DNA of 37,158 nucleotides from Streptomyces sp. SID4985 (GTDB lineage Bacteria; Actinomycetota; Actinomycetes; Streptomycetales; Streptomycetaceae): assembly GCF_009863025.1 (NCBI RefSeq), contig NZ_WWIR01000205.1, positions 1 through 37,158 of the forward strand, in the 5' to 3' direction. The first letter of the stretch is position 1. Every line of letters begins with the position of its first letter. Position numbers and translations under genes: made by a program. Below are positions 1-7,774 of this stretch, piece after piece. Under the pieces are notes generated by a model. That model searched no databases. It saw only the letters and a program-made list of their open reading frames with translations, and had not been told where the DNA came from.

Positions 1-600
1 CTGTTCCAGGGCGCGGCGGGCGATGTTGGGGCCGCTGGACAGGCCCTCGACGCAACCGCGCGAGCCGCACGGGCACAGCTCGCCGTCCAGGTCGACGCTG
101 ATGTGGCCGATGTGACCGGCGTTGCCGGTGGGGCCCGGGTGCAGTCGGCCGCCCAGGACCAGGCCGCCGCCGACGCCCGTGGAGACCACCATGCACAGCG
201 CGTTGTCGTGGCCGCGCGCCGCGCCCTGCCAGTGCTCGGCCGCCGTGATGGCCACGCCGTCGCCGATCAGCTCCACCGGCAGGCCGCCCCCGGTCGCCGC
301 GCGCACCCGCTCCACCAGCGGGAAGCCGCGCCAGCCCGGCACGTTGACGGGGCTGACGGTGCCCGCGGAGGCGTCCACCGGTCCGGCGCTGCCGATGCCG
401 ATGGCCTCGGCGCGGGACCACAGCGGCGAGGCGGCCAGCTCGGCGAGCACCTCCTCGACCGCGCGCATAACCGTTTCGCCGTCCTCGCGGGCGGGGGTGG
501 CGCGCTGCGTACGCGTGTGGATCCGGCCGTCGCCGTCCACCAGCGCGCCCGCGATCTTGGTGCCGCCGATGTCCAGCGCAGCCACGAGGTCGGTGTGCAT
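1..600 (-). CDS. ROK-family sugar kinase (glucokinase/fructokinase type), 3' end outside window
   Basis: The visible 200 codons encode the N-terminal two thirds of a ROK kinase, which phosphorylates a hexose with ATP in the cytoplasm. Seen: the phosphate-binding motif DIGGTKIAG at residues 10-18, the GDGVA stretch that carries the usual catalytic Asp, and the ROK zinc motif CPCGSRGCVEG near the end of the visible part, preceded by GHIGHISVD. There is no N-terminal HTH, so this is a kinase rather than a ROK repressor. The ATG at 598-600 is preceded by a GGGGAG Shine-Dalgarno-like stretch about 11 nt upstream. It is divergent from the LacI gene, with a palindrome between them, so it is probably a target of that regulator. 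The sugar cannot be named from sequence. The gene runs off the left edge. Confidence 0.9.
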   Translation of the reverse strand, partial: MHTDLVAALDIGGTKIAGALVDGDGRIHTRTQRATPAREDGETVMRAVEEVLAELAASPLWSRAEAIGIGSAGPVDASAGTVSPVNVPGWRGFPLVERVRAATGGGLPVELIGDGVAITAAEHWQGAARGHDNALCMVVSTGVGGGLVLGGRLHPGPTGNAGHIGHISVDLDGELCPCGSRGCVEGLSSGPNIARRALEQ

Positions 601-712
601 CAGTGTCAGGTCTCCCCGTCGAGCCGTGAGATGGAGCGAAGCCGGAAAACGCCCCCGACCGGTCATGACGGACCTGGACCGGGGACGGCGGTGGACAGTC
701 TCTCGCGCACCT

Positions 713-724
713 GACAACGTTGTC
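713..724. promoter_or_regulatory. Candidate LacI-family operator
   Basis: GACAACGTTGTC is a perfect 12-bp palindrome with a central CG, the typical form of LacI/GalR operators. It lies in the 217-bp gap between the divergent ROK kinase and LacI genes, about 95 bp before the LacI start. Autoregulation and control of the ROK gene are inferred. Confidence 0.55.
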
Positions 725-817
725 CAGGCTCTATGCTCGACGCCACATGCTCGTACCGGCCCCGACCCGGGGCACCGGCCAGTGAAGACCACGGACGACA
801 GGACAGGACAGCGCATC

Positions 818-1870
818 GTGCCCGAGACCACCCGCGGAGCAGAACGCGCCAACGGCACCGGCCGTTACGGCAACCGGCCCACCATGAAGGACGTGGCCGC
901 GCGGGCCGGAGTGGGGCTGAAAACGGTCTCCCGCGTGGTCAACGGCGAGCCCGGCGTCACCCCGGACACCGAACGCCGCGTACAGGAGGCCATCGACGCC
1001 CTGGGCTTCCGGCGCAACGACAGCGCGCGCGTGCTCCGCAAGGGCCGTACGGCGAGCATCGGCCTGGTCCTGGAGGACCTCGCGGACCCGTTCTACGGCC
1101 CGCTCAGCCGCGCGGTCGAGGAGGTGGCCCGCGCCCACGGCGCCCTGCTGATCAACGGCTCCAGCGCCGAGGACCCGGACCGGGAACGCGAGTTGGCGCT
1201 CGCGCTGTGCGCACGGCGCGTGGACGGGCTCGTGGTGATCCCGGCCGGGGACGACCACCGCTATCTCGAGCCGGAGATGCGGGCCGGGGTGGCCACCGTG
1301 TTCGTGGACCGCCCCGCCGCGCGCATCGACGCGGACGTAGTGCTCTCCGACAACTTCGGCGGCGCCCGCGACGGCGTGGCCCATCTGATCGCGCACGGCC
1401 ACCGCCGGATCGGCTTCATCGGCGACATGCCGAACATCCACACCGCGGCGGAGCGGCTGCGCGGCTACCGGGCCGCCATGGAGGACGCGGGGATACCCGT
1501 CGAGGACGACTGGATGTCCCTCGGTGCGACCGACCCGGAGCGGGTGCGCCGCGCGGCCGAGGAGATGCTGACCGGGCCCTCGCCGGTGACCGCCATATTC
1601 ACGGGCAACAACCGGGTGACCGTCACCGTGATCCGGGTGCTGGCCGCGCACGCCCGCCCGGTCGCCCTGGTCGGGTTCGACGACTTCGAGCTGGCCGACC
1701 TGCTCCAGCCGGGGGTGACGGTCGTCGCACAGGACTCGGCCGCCCTGGGCCGTACGGCCGCCGAGCGGCTGTTCCGGCGGCTGGACGGCGCGCTCGTGGC
1801 GCCCGAGCGGATCGAACTGCCGACCCGGCTGATCGAGCGGGGCTCGGGCGAACTGCCCCCGGCGGACTGA
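818..1870 (+). CDS. LacI-family transcriptional regulator
   Basis: A 350-residue sugar-responsive repressor. The helix-turn-helix MKDVAARAGVGLKTVSRVVNG lies at about residues 23-43, followed by the hinge region and a periplasmic-binding-protein-like effector domain to the C terminus (GLVLEDLADPFYG, HRRIGFIGD and VALVGFDDFELAD are diagnostic). The GTG at 818 is chosen because it adds only a short basic tail; the ATG at 884, directly at the HTH, is the alternative and would give a 328-residue protein. It is divergent from the ROK kinase and probably controls it and itself through the palindrome at 713-724. The effector is unknown. Confidence 0.93.
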   Translation: MPETTRGAERANGTGRYGNRPTMKDVAARAGVGLKTVSRVVNGEPGVTPDTERRVQEAIDALGFRRNDSARVLRKGRTASIGLVLEDLADPFYGPLSRAVEEVARAHGALLINGSSAEDPDRERELALALCARRVDGLVVIPAGDDHRYLEPEMRAGVATVFVDRPAARIDADVVLSDNFGGARDGVAHLIAHGHRRIGFIGDMPNIHTAAERLRGYRAAMEDAGIPVEDDWMSLGATDPERVRRAAEEMLTGPSPVTAIFTGNNRVTVTVIRVLAAHARPVALVGFDDFELADLLQPGVTVVAQDSAALGRTAAERLFRRLDGALVAPERIELPTRLIERGSGELPPAD

Positions 1871-1885
1871 GCTTCCGGCACTCGG

Positions 1886-1932
1886 CCTCCGATACCGGGC
1901 CTCCCGTACCGGGCCTCCGTATCGGGCTTCCG
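1886..1932. terminator. Short tandem repeat and possible bidirectional terminator between convergent genes
   Basis: Three near-copies of a 13-14 nt unit (CCTCCGATACCGGG, then variants) fill the gap between the LacI gene and the convergent DUF6986 gene. CGATAC (1890-1895) can pair with GTATCG (1919-1924), and CCCG-TAC-CGGG gives an inner hairpin. A terminator role is inferred from position. Confidence 0.4.
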
Positions 1933-1939
1933 CCCCTGC

Positions 1940-3223
1940 TCAGGCCGGGCGGCCGCCGGGGGCCGCGTAGAACTCCAGGTCACCCCGGCCGAGCCCGGTC
2001 AGGGCGGTGACCTCGGCGGTGTCGAGGGCACCGCAGTCCAGGCCGCGCAGGAGGTAGCCACTGAGGGCCCGAGCCGTGGCGGGCTCGTCCATGACGTCGC
2101 CGCCCGCGCGGGCGGCGTAGCGGGCGAGCCGGTCGGCGGCGCGCTCGAATCCCTCGCGGTAGAACGCGAAGACGGCCGCGTAGCGGGTCGGCAGATGGCC
2201 GGGGTGCATGTCCCAGCCCTGGTAGTAGGCACGGGCGAGGGCCCGGCGGACGAGGTCGTGGTGCAGCCGCCAGGCCGCGTGGACCCGCTCGGCGGGGCCG
2301 ACCGGCAGCACGTTGGTGGAGCCGTCGGACAGACGTACGCCGGTGCCCGCGGCGGCGACCTGCATGACCGCCTTGGCGTGGTCGGCGGCGGGGTGGTCGG
2401 CGGCCTGGTGGGCGGCGGAGACGCCGAGGGCGGCGCTGTAGTCGAAGGTGCCGTAGTGGAGCCCGGTGACGCGGTCCTCGCCCGCCTCGATCATGCGGGC
2501 GACGGTCGCGGTGCCGTCGGCGGCGAGGACGGCCTGGCTGGTCTCGATCTGGATCTCGAAGCCGAGGCGTCCCCGGTCCAGGCCGTGGGTCTCCTCGAAG
2601 GCGTCCAGCAGCCGTGCGAACGCGGTGACCTGCTCGGCGTACGTCACCTTGGGCAGCGTCAGCACCAGCCCGTCCGGCAGACCGCCCGCCGCGAGCAGCC
2701 CGGTGAGGAAGACGTCCAGGGTGCGGATGCCCCGCTCGCGCACCCCGGCCTCCATGCACTTGACGCGGATACCGGTGTACGGCGGCGCCGTGCCCTTCTC
2801 GTACGCCTCGGCGATCAGCCGCGCGGCCCGGGCGGCCGCCTGGTCCTCCTCTTCGGAGGGGCGGATGCCGTAGCCGTCCTCGAAGTCGACCCGGAGGTCT
2901 TCCACCGGTTCGCGCTCCAGCTTGGCGCGGACGCGGGAGTACACGGCGTCGGCGAGGTGTGCGGGCAGCCCCAGGATTCCCGCGAAGGACTCGGCGTCCG
3001 GGGCGTGTTCGTCGAGGGCGGCGAGGGCGCTGTCGCCCCAGACGCGCGGGGTGTCGGCGGCGAAGGCGTCGGCGGGGACGTAGACCGTGTGGACGGGTTG
3101 CCGGGTGCCGGGGTCACCGGGGTAACGGCGGGCCAGGTCGGCGTCTACGGGGGCGAGGAGGGCGCCGACGCGTTCCGCCACCGAGTCCGCGAGGCTGGTC
3201 CTGACCTTCTCCTGCCCGTCCAT
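1940..3223 (-). CDS. DUF6986 family protein, HpcH/HpaI aldolase or citrate-lyase-like
   Basis: A 427-residue protein recognised as the DUF6986 group, whose fold resembles the CitE/HpcH TIM-barrel lyases. Seen: an acidic motif VDFEDGYG (about residues 120), and a FEIQIETSQAVL strand resembling the Glu-bearing metal-site strand of CitE-type enzymes, followed by GLHYGTFDYSAALG. These suggest a divalent-metal-dependent C-C lyase or aldolase acting on an acyl-CoA or 2-keto acid; the substrate is not known. The ATG at 3223 is preferred over the GTG at 3229 because AGGGAGG lies 6 nt before the ATG but abuts the GTG. It is transcribed in the same direction as etfBA but lies beyond their terminator, so it is probably a separate unit. 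Confidence 0.85.
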   Translation of the reverse strand: MDGQEKVRTSLADSVAERVGALLAPVDADLARRYPGDPGTRQPVHTVYVPADAFAADTPRVWGDSALAALDEHAPDAESFAGILGLPAHLADAVYSRVRAKLEREPVEDLRVDFEDGYGIRPSEEEDQAAARAARLIAEAYEKGTAPPYTGIRVKCMEAGVRERGIRTLDVFLTGLLAAGGLPDGLVLTLPKVTYAEQVTAFARLLDAFEETHGLDRGRLGFEIQIETSQAVLAADGTATVARMIEAGEDRVTGLHYGTFDYSAALGVSAAHQAADHPAADHAKAVMQVAAAGTGVRLSDGSTNVLPVGPAERVHAAWRLHHDLVRRALARAYYQGWDMHPGHLPTRYAAVFAFYREGFERAADRLARYAARAGGDVMDEPATARALSGYLLRGLDCGALDTAEVTALTGLGRGDLEFYAAPGGRPA

Positions 3224-3347
3224 CCACACCCTCCCTCTCGCGCGGTACGGAACCGGACGGGTCCGCGCGCCGAAGCTATCCGGGGTGATTCTCGCTGGTC
3301 AACACCCTCCGGCCCGGGGCAACACCATCGGGGCGGGGCGGAAAACG

Positions 3348-3385
3348 CGGAACCCCCGCGACCGGGGCCGGTCGCGGGGGTTCCG
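3348..3385 (-). terminator. Strong hairpin terminator of the etfBA operon
   Basis: A perfect 16-bp stem (3348-3363 with 3370-3385) and a 6-nt GGGGCC loop, starting 36 bp after the etfA stop. There is no U-tract, as is usual for Streptomyces terminators. Confidence 0.85.
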
Positions 3386-3421
3386 CAGACAAGGGTGCAC
3401 ACGGGCGCACTCTCGCGGGGA

Positions 3422-4384
3422 TCAGCCCTTGCGGGTCTTGATCTCCTCGGTGAGCTGCGGGACGACCTCGAAGAGGTCGCCGACGACGCCGTAGTCGACC
3501 AGGTCGAAGATCGGGGCCTCGGGGTCCTTGTTGACGGCCACGATCGTCTTGGAGGTCTGCATACCGGCGCGGTGCTGGATGGCGCCGGAGATGCCGTTGG
3601 CGATGTAGAGCTGCGGCGAGACGGACTTGCCGGTCTGGCCGACCTGGTTGGTGTGCGGGTACCAGCCGGCGTCCACGGCGGCGCGGGAGGCGCCCACGGC
3701 CGCGCCGAGGGAGTCGGCCAGCGCCTCGATGATCGCGAAGTTCTCCGCGCCGTTGACGCCACGGCCGCCGGAGACGACGATCGCGGCCTCGGTCAGGTCC
3801 GGACGGCCGGTCGACTCGCGCGGGGTGCGGCCGGTGACCTTGGTTCCGGTGGCCTGGTCGGAGAAGGTGACCGACAGTGCCTCGACGGCACCGGCGGCGG
3901 GAGCGGCCTCGACGGCGGCCGAGTTCGGCTTGACCGTGATGACCGGGGTGCCCTTGATGACGCGGGACTTGGTGGTGAAGGACGCGGCGAACACCGACTG
4001 GGTGGCCACCGGGCCCTCGTCGCCGGCCTCGATGTCGACGGCGTCGGTGATGACGCCGGAGCCGGTGCGCAGCGCCAGGCGGGCGGCGATCTCCTTGCCC
4101 TCGGCGGAGGACGGCACCAGCACGGCGGCCGGGGACACGGCCTCGACGGCGGCCTGGAGGGCGTCGACCTTCGGGACGACCAGGTAGTCGGCGTACTCGG
4201 ACGCGTCGTGCGTCAGGACGCGGGTCGCGCCGTGCTCGGCCAGCGTGGCGGCGGTGTCGGCGGCGCCGTTGCCCAGCGCGACCGCGACGGGCTCGCCGAG
4301 GCGGCGGGCGAGCGTCAGCAGCTCCAGGGTGGGCTTGCGGACGGCACCGTCCACGTGGTCGACGTAGACGAGGACTTCAGCCAT
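3422..4384 (-). CDS. etfA: Electron transfer flavoprotein, alpha subunit
   Basis: A 320-residue FAD-binding subunit of the ETF heterodimer, which takes electrons from acyl-CoA and related dehydrogenases and passes them to the respiratory chain through ETF-quinone oxidoreductase. Seen: the N-terminal Rossmann-like ETF domain ([13 protein letters not shown]) and the C-terminal FAD signature beginning [18 protein letters not shown] and continuing through [21 protein letters not shown] (roughly residues 255-305). Length is normal. It follows etfB with a 51-nt gap and ends at a strong hairpin. The window also holds an acyl-CoA dehydrogenase (28.5 kb), but no ETF-quinone oxidoreductase is present here. 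Confidence 0.97.
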   Translation of the reverse strand: MAEVLVYVDHVDGAVRKPTLELLTLARRLGEPVAVALGNGAADTAATLAEHGATRVLTHDASEYADYLVVPKVDALQAAVEAVSPAAVLVPSSAEGKEIAARLALRTGSGVITDAVDIEAGDEGPVATQSVFAASFTTKSRVIKGTPVITVKPNSAAVEAAPAAGAVEALSVTFSDQATGTKVTGRTPRESTGRPDLTEAAIVVSGGRGVNGAENFAIIEALADSLGAAVGASRAAVDAGWYPHTNQVGQTGKSVSPQLYIANGISGAIQHRAGMQTSKTIVAVNKDPEAPIFDLVDYGVVGDLFEVVPQLTEEIKTRKG

Positions 4385-4435
4385 GGGATTGCTCTCCTGC
4401 GTAACGAAGTTGAGGGGCGGTCTGGGCGCGGGGCC

Positions 4436-5221
4436 TTAGATGAACTTCTGGCCCGCGAGGAACTCGGCGAGCTGCTTGCCGCCCTCGCCCTCGTCCTTGA
4501 CGATCGTGCCCGCGGTGCGCGCCGGGCGCTCGGCCACGACCTCGACCTTGGTGTACGCGCCGTCCAGACCGACCTCCTCCGCCTCGATGTCGAGGTCGGA
4601 CAGGTCCCAGGACTGCACCGGCTTCTTCTTGGCCGCCATGATGCCCTTGAAGGACGGGTAACGGGCCTCGCCGGACTGGTCGGTGACGGACACGACCGCC
4701 GGGAGGGATGCCTCCAGCTGCTCCGAGGCGGTGTCGCCGTCGCGGCGGCCCTTGACGGTGCCGTCCTCGACAGAGACCTCGGACAGCAGGGTCACCTGCG
4801 GCACGCCGAGGCGCTCGGCGACCAGGGCGGGTACGACGCCCATGGTGCCGTCGGTGGAGGCCATGCCGGAGATCACCAGGTCGTAACCGGCCTTCTCGAT
4901 CGCCTTGGCCAGCACCAGGGAGGTACCGAGGGCGTCGGTGCCGTGCAGGTCGTCGTCCTCGACGTGGATCGCCTTGTCGGCGCCCATCGAGAGGGCCTTG
5001 CGCAGCGCGTCCTTGGCGTCCTCGGGACCGACGGTCAGCACGGTGACCTCGGCGTCGTCCGCCTCGTCCGCGATCTGGAGGGCCTGCTCGACCGCGTACT
5101 CGTCCAGCTCGGAGAGCAGACCGTCCACGTCGTCGCGGTCGACGGTCAGGTCATCGGCGAAGTGCCGGTCGCCAGTGGCGTCGGGCACGTACTTCACAGT
5201 GACAACGATCCTCAAGCTCAC
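4436..5221 (-). CDS. etfB: Electron transfer flavoprotein, beta subunit
   Basis: A 261-residue ETF beta subunit, the AMP-binding partner of EtfA. Diagnostic stretches are VTVKYVPD near the N terminus, DEYAVEQALQIAD, the ALSMGADKAIHV segment, GMASTDGTMGVVPALVAERLG and PSFKGIMAAKKKP. The GTG start at 5221 has AGGAG about 8 nt upstream. It is first in a two-gene operon with etfA. A candidate promoter lies at 5339-5367. Confidence 0.97.
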   Translation of the reverse strand: MSLRIVVTVKYVPDATGDRHFADDLTVDRDDVDGLLSELDEYAVEQALQIADEADDAEVTVLTVGPEDAKDALRKALSMGADKAIHVEDDDLHGTDALGTSLVLAKAIEKAGYDLVISGMASTDGTMGVVPALVAERLGVPQVTLLSEVSVEDGTVKGRRDGDTASEQLEASLPAVVSVTDQSGEARYPSFKGIMAAKKKPVQSWDLSDLDIEAEEVGLDGAYTKVEVVAERPARTAGTIVKDEGEGGKQLAEFLAGQKFI

Positions 5222-5338
5222 GCCGGCTCTCCTACTGCATCGTCATTTCCGGGCTGCCTCTTGAAGGCAGCATAGGCGCCTCAAGCGGCCGGTCCCGGTC
5301 GGGGCGTCGGTGCGCTCCCGGCCGAAATATTACTCGTC

Positions 5339-5367
5339 AGTACATCCAGTTCGTGCCCGCTGAGCAA
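5339..5367 (-). promoter_or_regulatory. Candidate promoter of etfBA
   Basis: On the minus strand, TTGCTC (5362-5367) and TGTACT (5339-5344) are separated by 17 bp, a sigma70/HrdB-like arrangement about 120 bp upstream of etfB. An unusually AT-rich stretch, GAGTAATATT, follows just downstream. Confidence 0.4.
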
Positions 5368-5411
5368 GCGCTTTGAACTGTGACCTTCGCAACGCAGCGT
5401 AACCGGAACTC

Positions 5412-5439
5412 GACGGCGGCGCAGGAGCGGGCCGCCGTC
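5412..5439 (-). terminator. Hairpin downstream of the flavin reductase gene
   Basis: Perfect 9-bp arms GACGGCGGC (5412-5420) and GCCGCCGTC (5431-5439) with a 10-nt loop, starting 23 bp after the stop of the flavin reductase gene. It probably separates that gene from etfBA. Confidence 0.65.
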
Positions 5440-5462
5440 CCCGGGGGCGGGCCGGTCCCCGG

Positions 5463-5972
5463 TCAGTCCCGCAGCGCGTTGAACCGGCCCTGGTGGTAGA
5501 GCAGCGGGCGGCCGGTGCCCGAGGGGTCGCCGAGCACGACCTCGGCGAGCACGATCCGGTGGTCCCCGGCCGGGACGCGGCCGACGATCCGGCAGACCAG
5601 CCACGCGAGCACGTCGTCCAGGACGGGCACGCCCTCCGGTCCCTCGCGCCAGGCGGTGGGAGCGCCGAAGCGGTCGGCACCGCTGCGGGCGAAGGTGGCG
5701 GCGAGGCCGCCCTGGTGCTCGGCGAGCAGATGGACGCCGACGTACTCGGCGCGCGAGACGGCGGGCCAGCTGGAGGCGCCGGTGCCTATGCCGAAGGACA
5801 CGAGCGGGGGTTCGGCGGAGACGGAGGTGAGGGAGGTGGCGGTGAAGCCGACCGGGCCGTGGTCGGCGCGAGCGGTGATGACCGCGACACCGGCGGCGTG
5901 GCGGCGGAAGGTGGCGCGCAGAAGTTCGGGCGAGGCGGTCTGGTGGGTGCCGAGATCGGGCGTGGCCGTCAT
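5463..5972 (-). CDS. Flavin reductase family protein (FMN-binding split barrel)
   Basis: A 169-residue protein of the flavin reductase-like family (HpaC/SsuE-like split barrel), which reduces FMN or FAD with NAD(P)H, often for a two-component monooxygenase. Seen: FRRHAAGVAVITA, the GFTATSLTSVSAEPPLVSFGI flavin-binding segment (split here as GFTATSLTSVS and EPPLVSFGI), FA..GADRF and a C-terminal PLLYHQGRF strand. The ATG at 5972 has AAGGAC 7 nt upstream; earlier in-frame codons would run back into the leader-peptide region. Just upstream lies a short Cys-ending leader ORF of a type found before actinobacterial sulfur genes, so a role in organosulfur oxidation or cysteine-regulated redox chemistry is inferred. 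No partner monooxygenase is in the window. Confidence 0.9.
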   Translation of the reverse strand: MTATPDLGTHQTASPELLRATFRRHAAGVAVITARADHGPVGFTATSLTSVSAEPPLVSFGIGTGASSWPAVSRAEYVGVHLLAEHQGGLAATFARSGADRFGAPTAWREGPEGVPVLDDVLAWLVCRIVGRVPAGDHRIVLAEVVLGDPSGTGRPLLYHQGRFNALRD

Positions 5973-6022
5973 GGAGTTGTCCTTCTGCTGAGGAGGGCGA
6001 GCGGAGCGGATGCCGTGGCTGC

Positions 6023-6103
6023 TCAACAGCCCGGACAGCGCGCGCTCGCGGTGCGGGCCAGGTCGACGTGGGCCCGTCCGACGAGAAGGAGTTCGGTCGG
6101 CAT
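6023..6103 (-). CDS. Putative cysteine-type leader peptide (26 aa) upstream of the flavin reductase
   Basis: This small ORF reads MPTELLLVGRAHVDLARTAS followed by ARCPGC and a stop. The core R-HVDL-R-A-S-x-C closely fits the actinobacterial 'putative leader peptide' pattern (R-HxDLxRVAS-C), in which one or two terminal Cys codons precede sulfur-assimilation genes. It ends 50 nt before the flavin reductase start. A 5-bp hairpin (GGCTG at 6017-6021 paired with CAGCC at 6027-6031 on the plus strand) straddles its stop codon. There is no clear ribosome site, but a TTGACT/CAGCCT promoter ends 6 nt before the ATG, so the mRNA is probably leaderless. Seen: the ORF, motif and promoter. Inferred: ribosome-mediated regulation of the downstream gene by cysteine supply. 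Confidence 0.7.
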   Translation of the reverse strand: MPTELLLVGRAHVDLARTASARCPGC

Positions 6104-6109
6104 ACGGTC

Positions 6110-6139
6110 AGGCTGACGATGGATGGCGCGCACAGTCAA
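6110..6139 (-). promoter_or_regulatory. Candidate promoter for the leader peptide and flavin reductase
   Basis: On the minus strand, a -35 of TTGACT (6134-6139), an 18-bp spacer and a -10 of CAGCCT (6110-6115), ending 6 nt before the leader ATG. This spacing predicts a leaderless transcript. Confidence 0.5.
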
Positions 6140-6186
6140 GTACGTTCCGAGATCTGGAAGAGGCCGGGCCGGGCCGTTCCCGCCGC

Positions 6187-6513
6187 TCACAGGGCCTCCC
6201 CGAGCGCGGCGATCACATCCGCCCTGCGCGGCTGTCCGGCGGCGCGGCGCACCACGCGTCCTGTCGCGTCGAGGACCAGGACAGTGGGGGTGCGGACGAT
6301 GCCGAGAGCGCGTACGAGGCTCAGCTGGGCCTCGGCGTCGATGTCGACGTGGGTCACGCCGGGGACCATGGCGGCGACTTCGCCGAGGGTGCGGCGGGTG
6401 GCCCGGCAGGGGGCGCAGAAGGCGCTGGAGAACTGAACGAGGGTGGCCCGCTCGCCCAGTTCGCCGCCCAGGTCGGCCGGTCCCAGCCGGTGTTCCTCGC
6501 CCTGCCCGCGCAC
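6187..6513 (-). CDS. Thioredoxin-like protein (CAPC active site)
   Basis: A 108-residue protein with a single thioredoxin fold. Seen: VQFSSAFCAPCRATR with redox Cys33 and Cys36, HVDIDAE, the cis-Pro segment RTPTVLVLD and a C-terminal helix. The CAPC motif, instead of the canonical CGPC, implies a different redox potential or partner. There is no signal peptide, so it is cytoplasmic. The GTG start at 6513 has GGAGGA 6 nt upstream. It lies just upstream of the leader peptide-flavin reductase unit on the same strand, but that unit has its own promoter. A link through thiol or sulfur metabolism is plausible but inferred. Confidence 0.9.
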   Translation of the reverse strand: MRGQGEEHRLGPADLGGELGERATLVQFSSAFCAPCRATRRTLGEVAAMVPGVTHVDIDAEAQLSLVRALGIVRTPTVLVLDATGRVVRRAAGQPRRADVIAALGEAL

Positions 6514-6872
6514 GCGCGTCCTCCGTTCCGCCGCTCGCGCGGCATCCGGCCGGCCGCGGTCCCGCGGTCGGTCTGGTCGTCCTCAGTCGTCCTCGGCACA
6601 CGCGCGAGTCGTCCTCCGCACAAGCGCGCGGGGGCCGCGAAGGATTCCCGCACCCCTGCGAAGAGGGCTCCTGGGGCGGGTGATACACCTGCGGCGGCCC
6701 CTCCGAGGGGGCTGTTACAGGGACGTGACGAGGATCTCGCCGCCACGGGGCACCAGGACTGGCTACCCGTCCGTTCTTGGGGCACGATCTGGAGACGCCG
6801 TAAACCTACGGCTGCGTAACTTCCCGCCGGGAGCCCCTTTCCCGAGCAGAGCAGAAAGGGCCGACCCCGCTC
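6514..6872. other. Intergenic region between divergent thioredoxin-like and acyltransferase genes
   Basis: This 359-bp gap holds the start signals of both divergent genes. I see a GCCCCT-CCG-AGGGGGC-type hairpin around 6697-6712 and an inverted repeat TACG-GCTG-CGTA at 6807-6818, about 55 bp before the acyltransferase start. The latter is a possible operator or promoter element. I could not support any small gene here. Confidence 0.5.
6807..6818. promoter_or_regulatory. Inverted repeat TACG-N4-CGTA upstream of the acyltransferase
   Basis: TACG at 6807-6810 and CGTA at 6815-6818 are separated by GCTG, within AACCTACGGCTGCGTAACTT. Position in the promoter of a membrane-lipid gene suggests a regulator site. 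The regulator is not identifiable. Confidence 0.3.
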
Positions 6873-7601
6873 ATGGCAGAACTGGTCTACCGTCCCGTCG
6901 TCGGTTTCGCGAAGACGTTGTTCAAGGTGTGGGACCTCAAGATCGACTGCCAGGGGTCGGAGAACATCCCGCGCACGGGCGGCGCCGTGCTGGTGAGCAA
7001 TCACATCAGCTACCTGGACTTCATCTTCAACGGCCTGGCGGCGCTGCCGCAGAAGCGGCTGGTGCGGTTCATGGCCAAGGACGCGGTCTTCCGGCACAAG
7101 GTGTCGGGTCCGCTGATGCGCGGGATGAAGCACATCCCCGTGGACCGGTCGCAGGGCGAGGCCGCGTACGCGCACGCGCTCAACTCGCTGCGCTCCGGCG
7201 AGATCGTGGGCGTGTTCCCGGAGGCCACCATCTCGGAGTCCTTCACGCTGAAGAGCTTCAAGTCGGGTGCGGCGCGGCTCGCGCAGGAGGCGGGCGTCCC
7301 GCTGGTCCCGATGGCGCTGTGGGGCACCCAGCGCCTGTGGACCAAGGGCCACCCGCGCAACTTCAAGCGCAGCCACACCCCCATCACCGTCCGGGTGGGC
7401 GAGCCGGTCGAGGCTCCGCGCGACCAGTACGCGGGCGCGATCACCCGCCGTCTGCGCGAGCGCGTCCAGGACCTTCTGGACGCCGCCCAGCGCGCCTACC
7501 CCGCCCGCCCGAAGTCCGCCGAGGACTCCTGGTGGCTCCCGGCCCACCTCGGTGGCACGGCTCCGACGGCGGAGCAGCTGCGGACGGTCCAGGCGCTCTG
7601 A
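6873..7601 (+). CDS. 1-acyl-sn-glycerol-3-phosphate acyltransferase (PlsC-like)
   Basis: A 242-residue lysophospholipid acyltransferase that would acylate lysophosphatidate (or a similar acceptor) at the membrane during phospholipid synthesis. Seen: the catalytic block NHISYLD (the NHx4D motif, residues 42-48), a basic acceptor-site region around MKHIPVDRS, block III as VGVFPEATIS (a variant of FPEGTRS) and block IV VPLVPMALWG. There is one weak N-terminal hydrophobic stretch and a Pro-rich C-terminal tail. The ATG at 6873 has AGAAAGGG about 12 nt upstream. It is convergent with the threonine aldolase gene and separated from it by a strong hairpin. Confidence 0.92.
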   Translation: MAELVYRPVVGFAKTLFKVWDLKIDCQGSENIPRTGGAVLVSNHISYLDFIFNGLAALPQKRLVRFMAKDAVFRHKVSGPLMRGMKHIPVDRSQGEAAYAHALNSLRSGEIVGVFPEATISESFTLKSFKSGAARLAQEAGVPLVPMALWGTQRLWTKGHPRNFKRSHTPITVRVGEPVEAPRDQYAGAITRRLRERVQDLLDAAQRAYPARPKSAEDSWWLPAHLGGTAPTAEQLRTVQAL

Positions 7602-7718
7602 CGGCACGCGTCCCGGCCCCGGTCAGAGGGAGTCGGGCAGCGTCCGCCACAGCGACGGCGAGGCGGGCGGACAGACTGGCGGCGTCCTGGATCGGCTCCA
7701 TGATCGCGAAGCATAGGA

Positions 7719-7760
7719 ATGCGGCCGCCCGGAAAGCAATGGATTTCCGGGCGGCCGCAT
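7719..7760. terminator. Bidirectional hairpin terminator
   Basis: A perfect 17-bp stem (7719-7735 with 7744-7760) and an 8-nt loop lies between the convergent acyltransferase and threonine aldolase genes, 14 bp from the latter's stop. The symmetric stem would serve both strands. Confidence 0.85.
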
Positions 7761-7774
7761 ATTCATGCACGCGT

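Noticed and set aside
2195..5275. Very long open frames antisense to the real genes (also around 22425-25706, 22886-25222, 32847-35747 and 19571-22432)
   Set aside because: They are by-products of high GC: they lie opposite genes with clear family motifs, have unnatural Arg/Pro/Gly/Ala-heavy composition, and show no motif or start signal.
5973..6026. Upstream start for the flavin reductase (18 more residues)
   Set aside because: The extension has no family resemblance, would run into the leader-peptide stop region, and the ATG at 5972 has a well-spaced AAGGAC.
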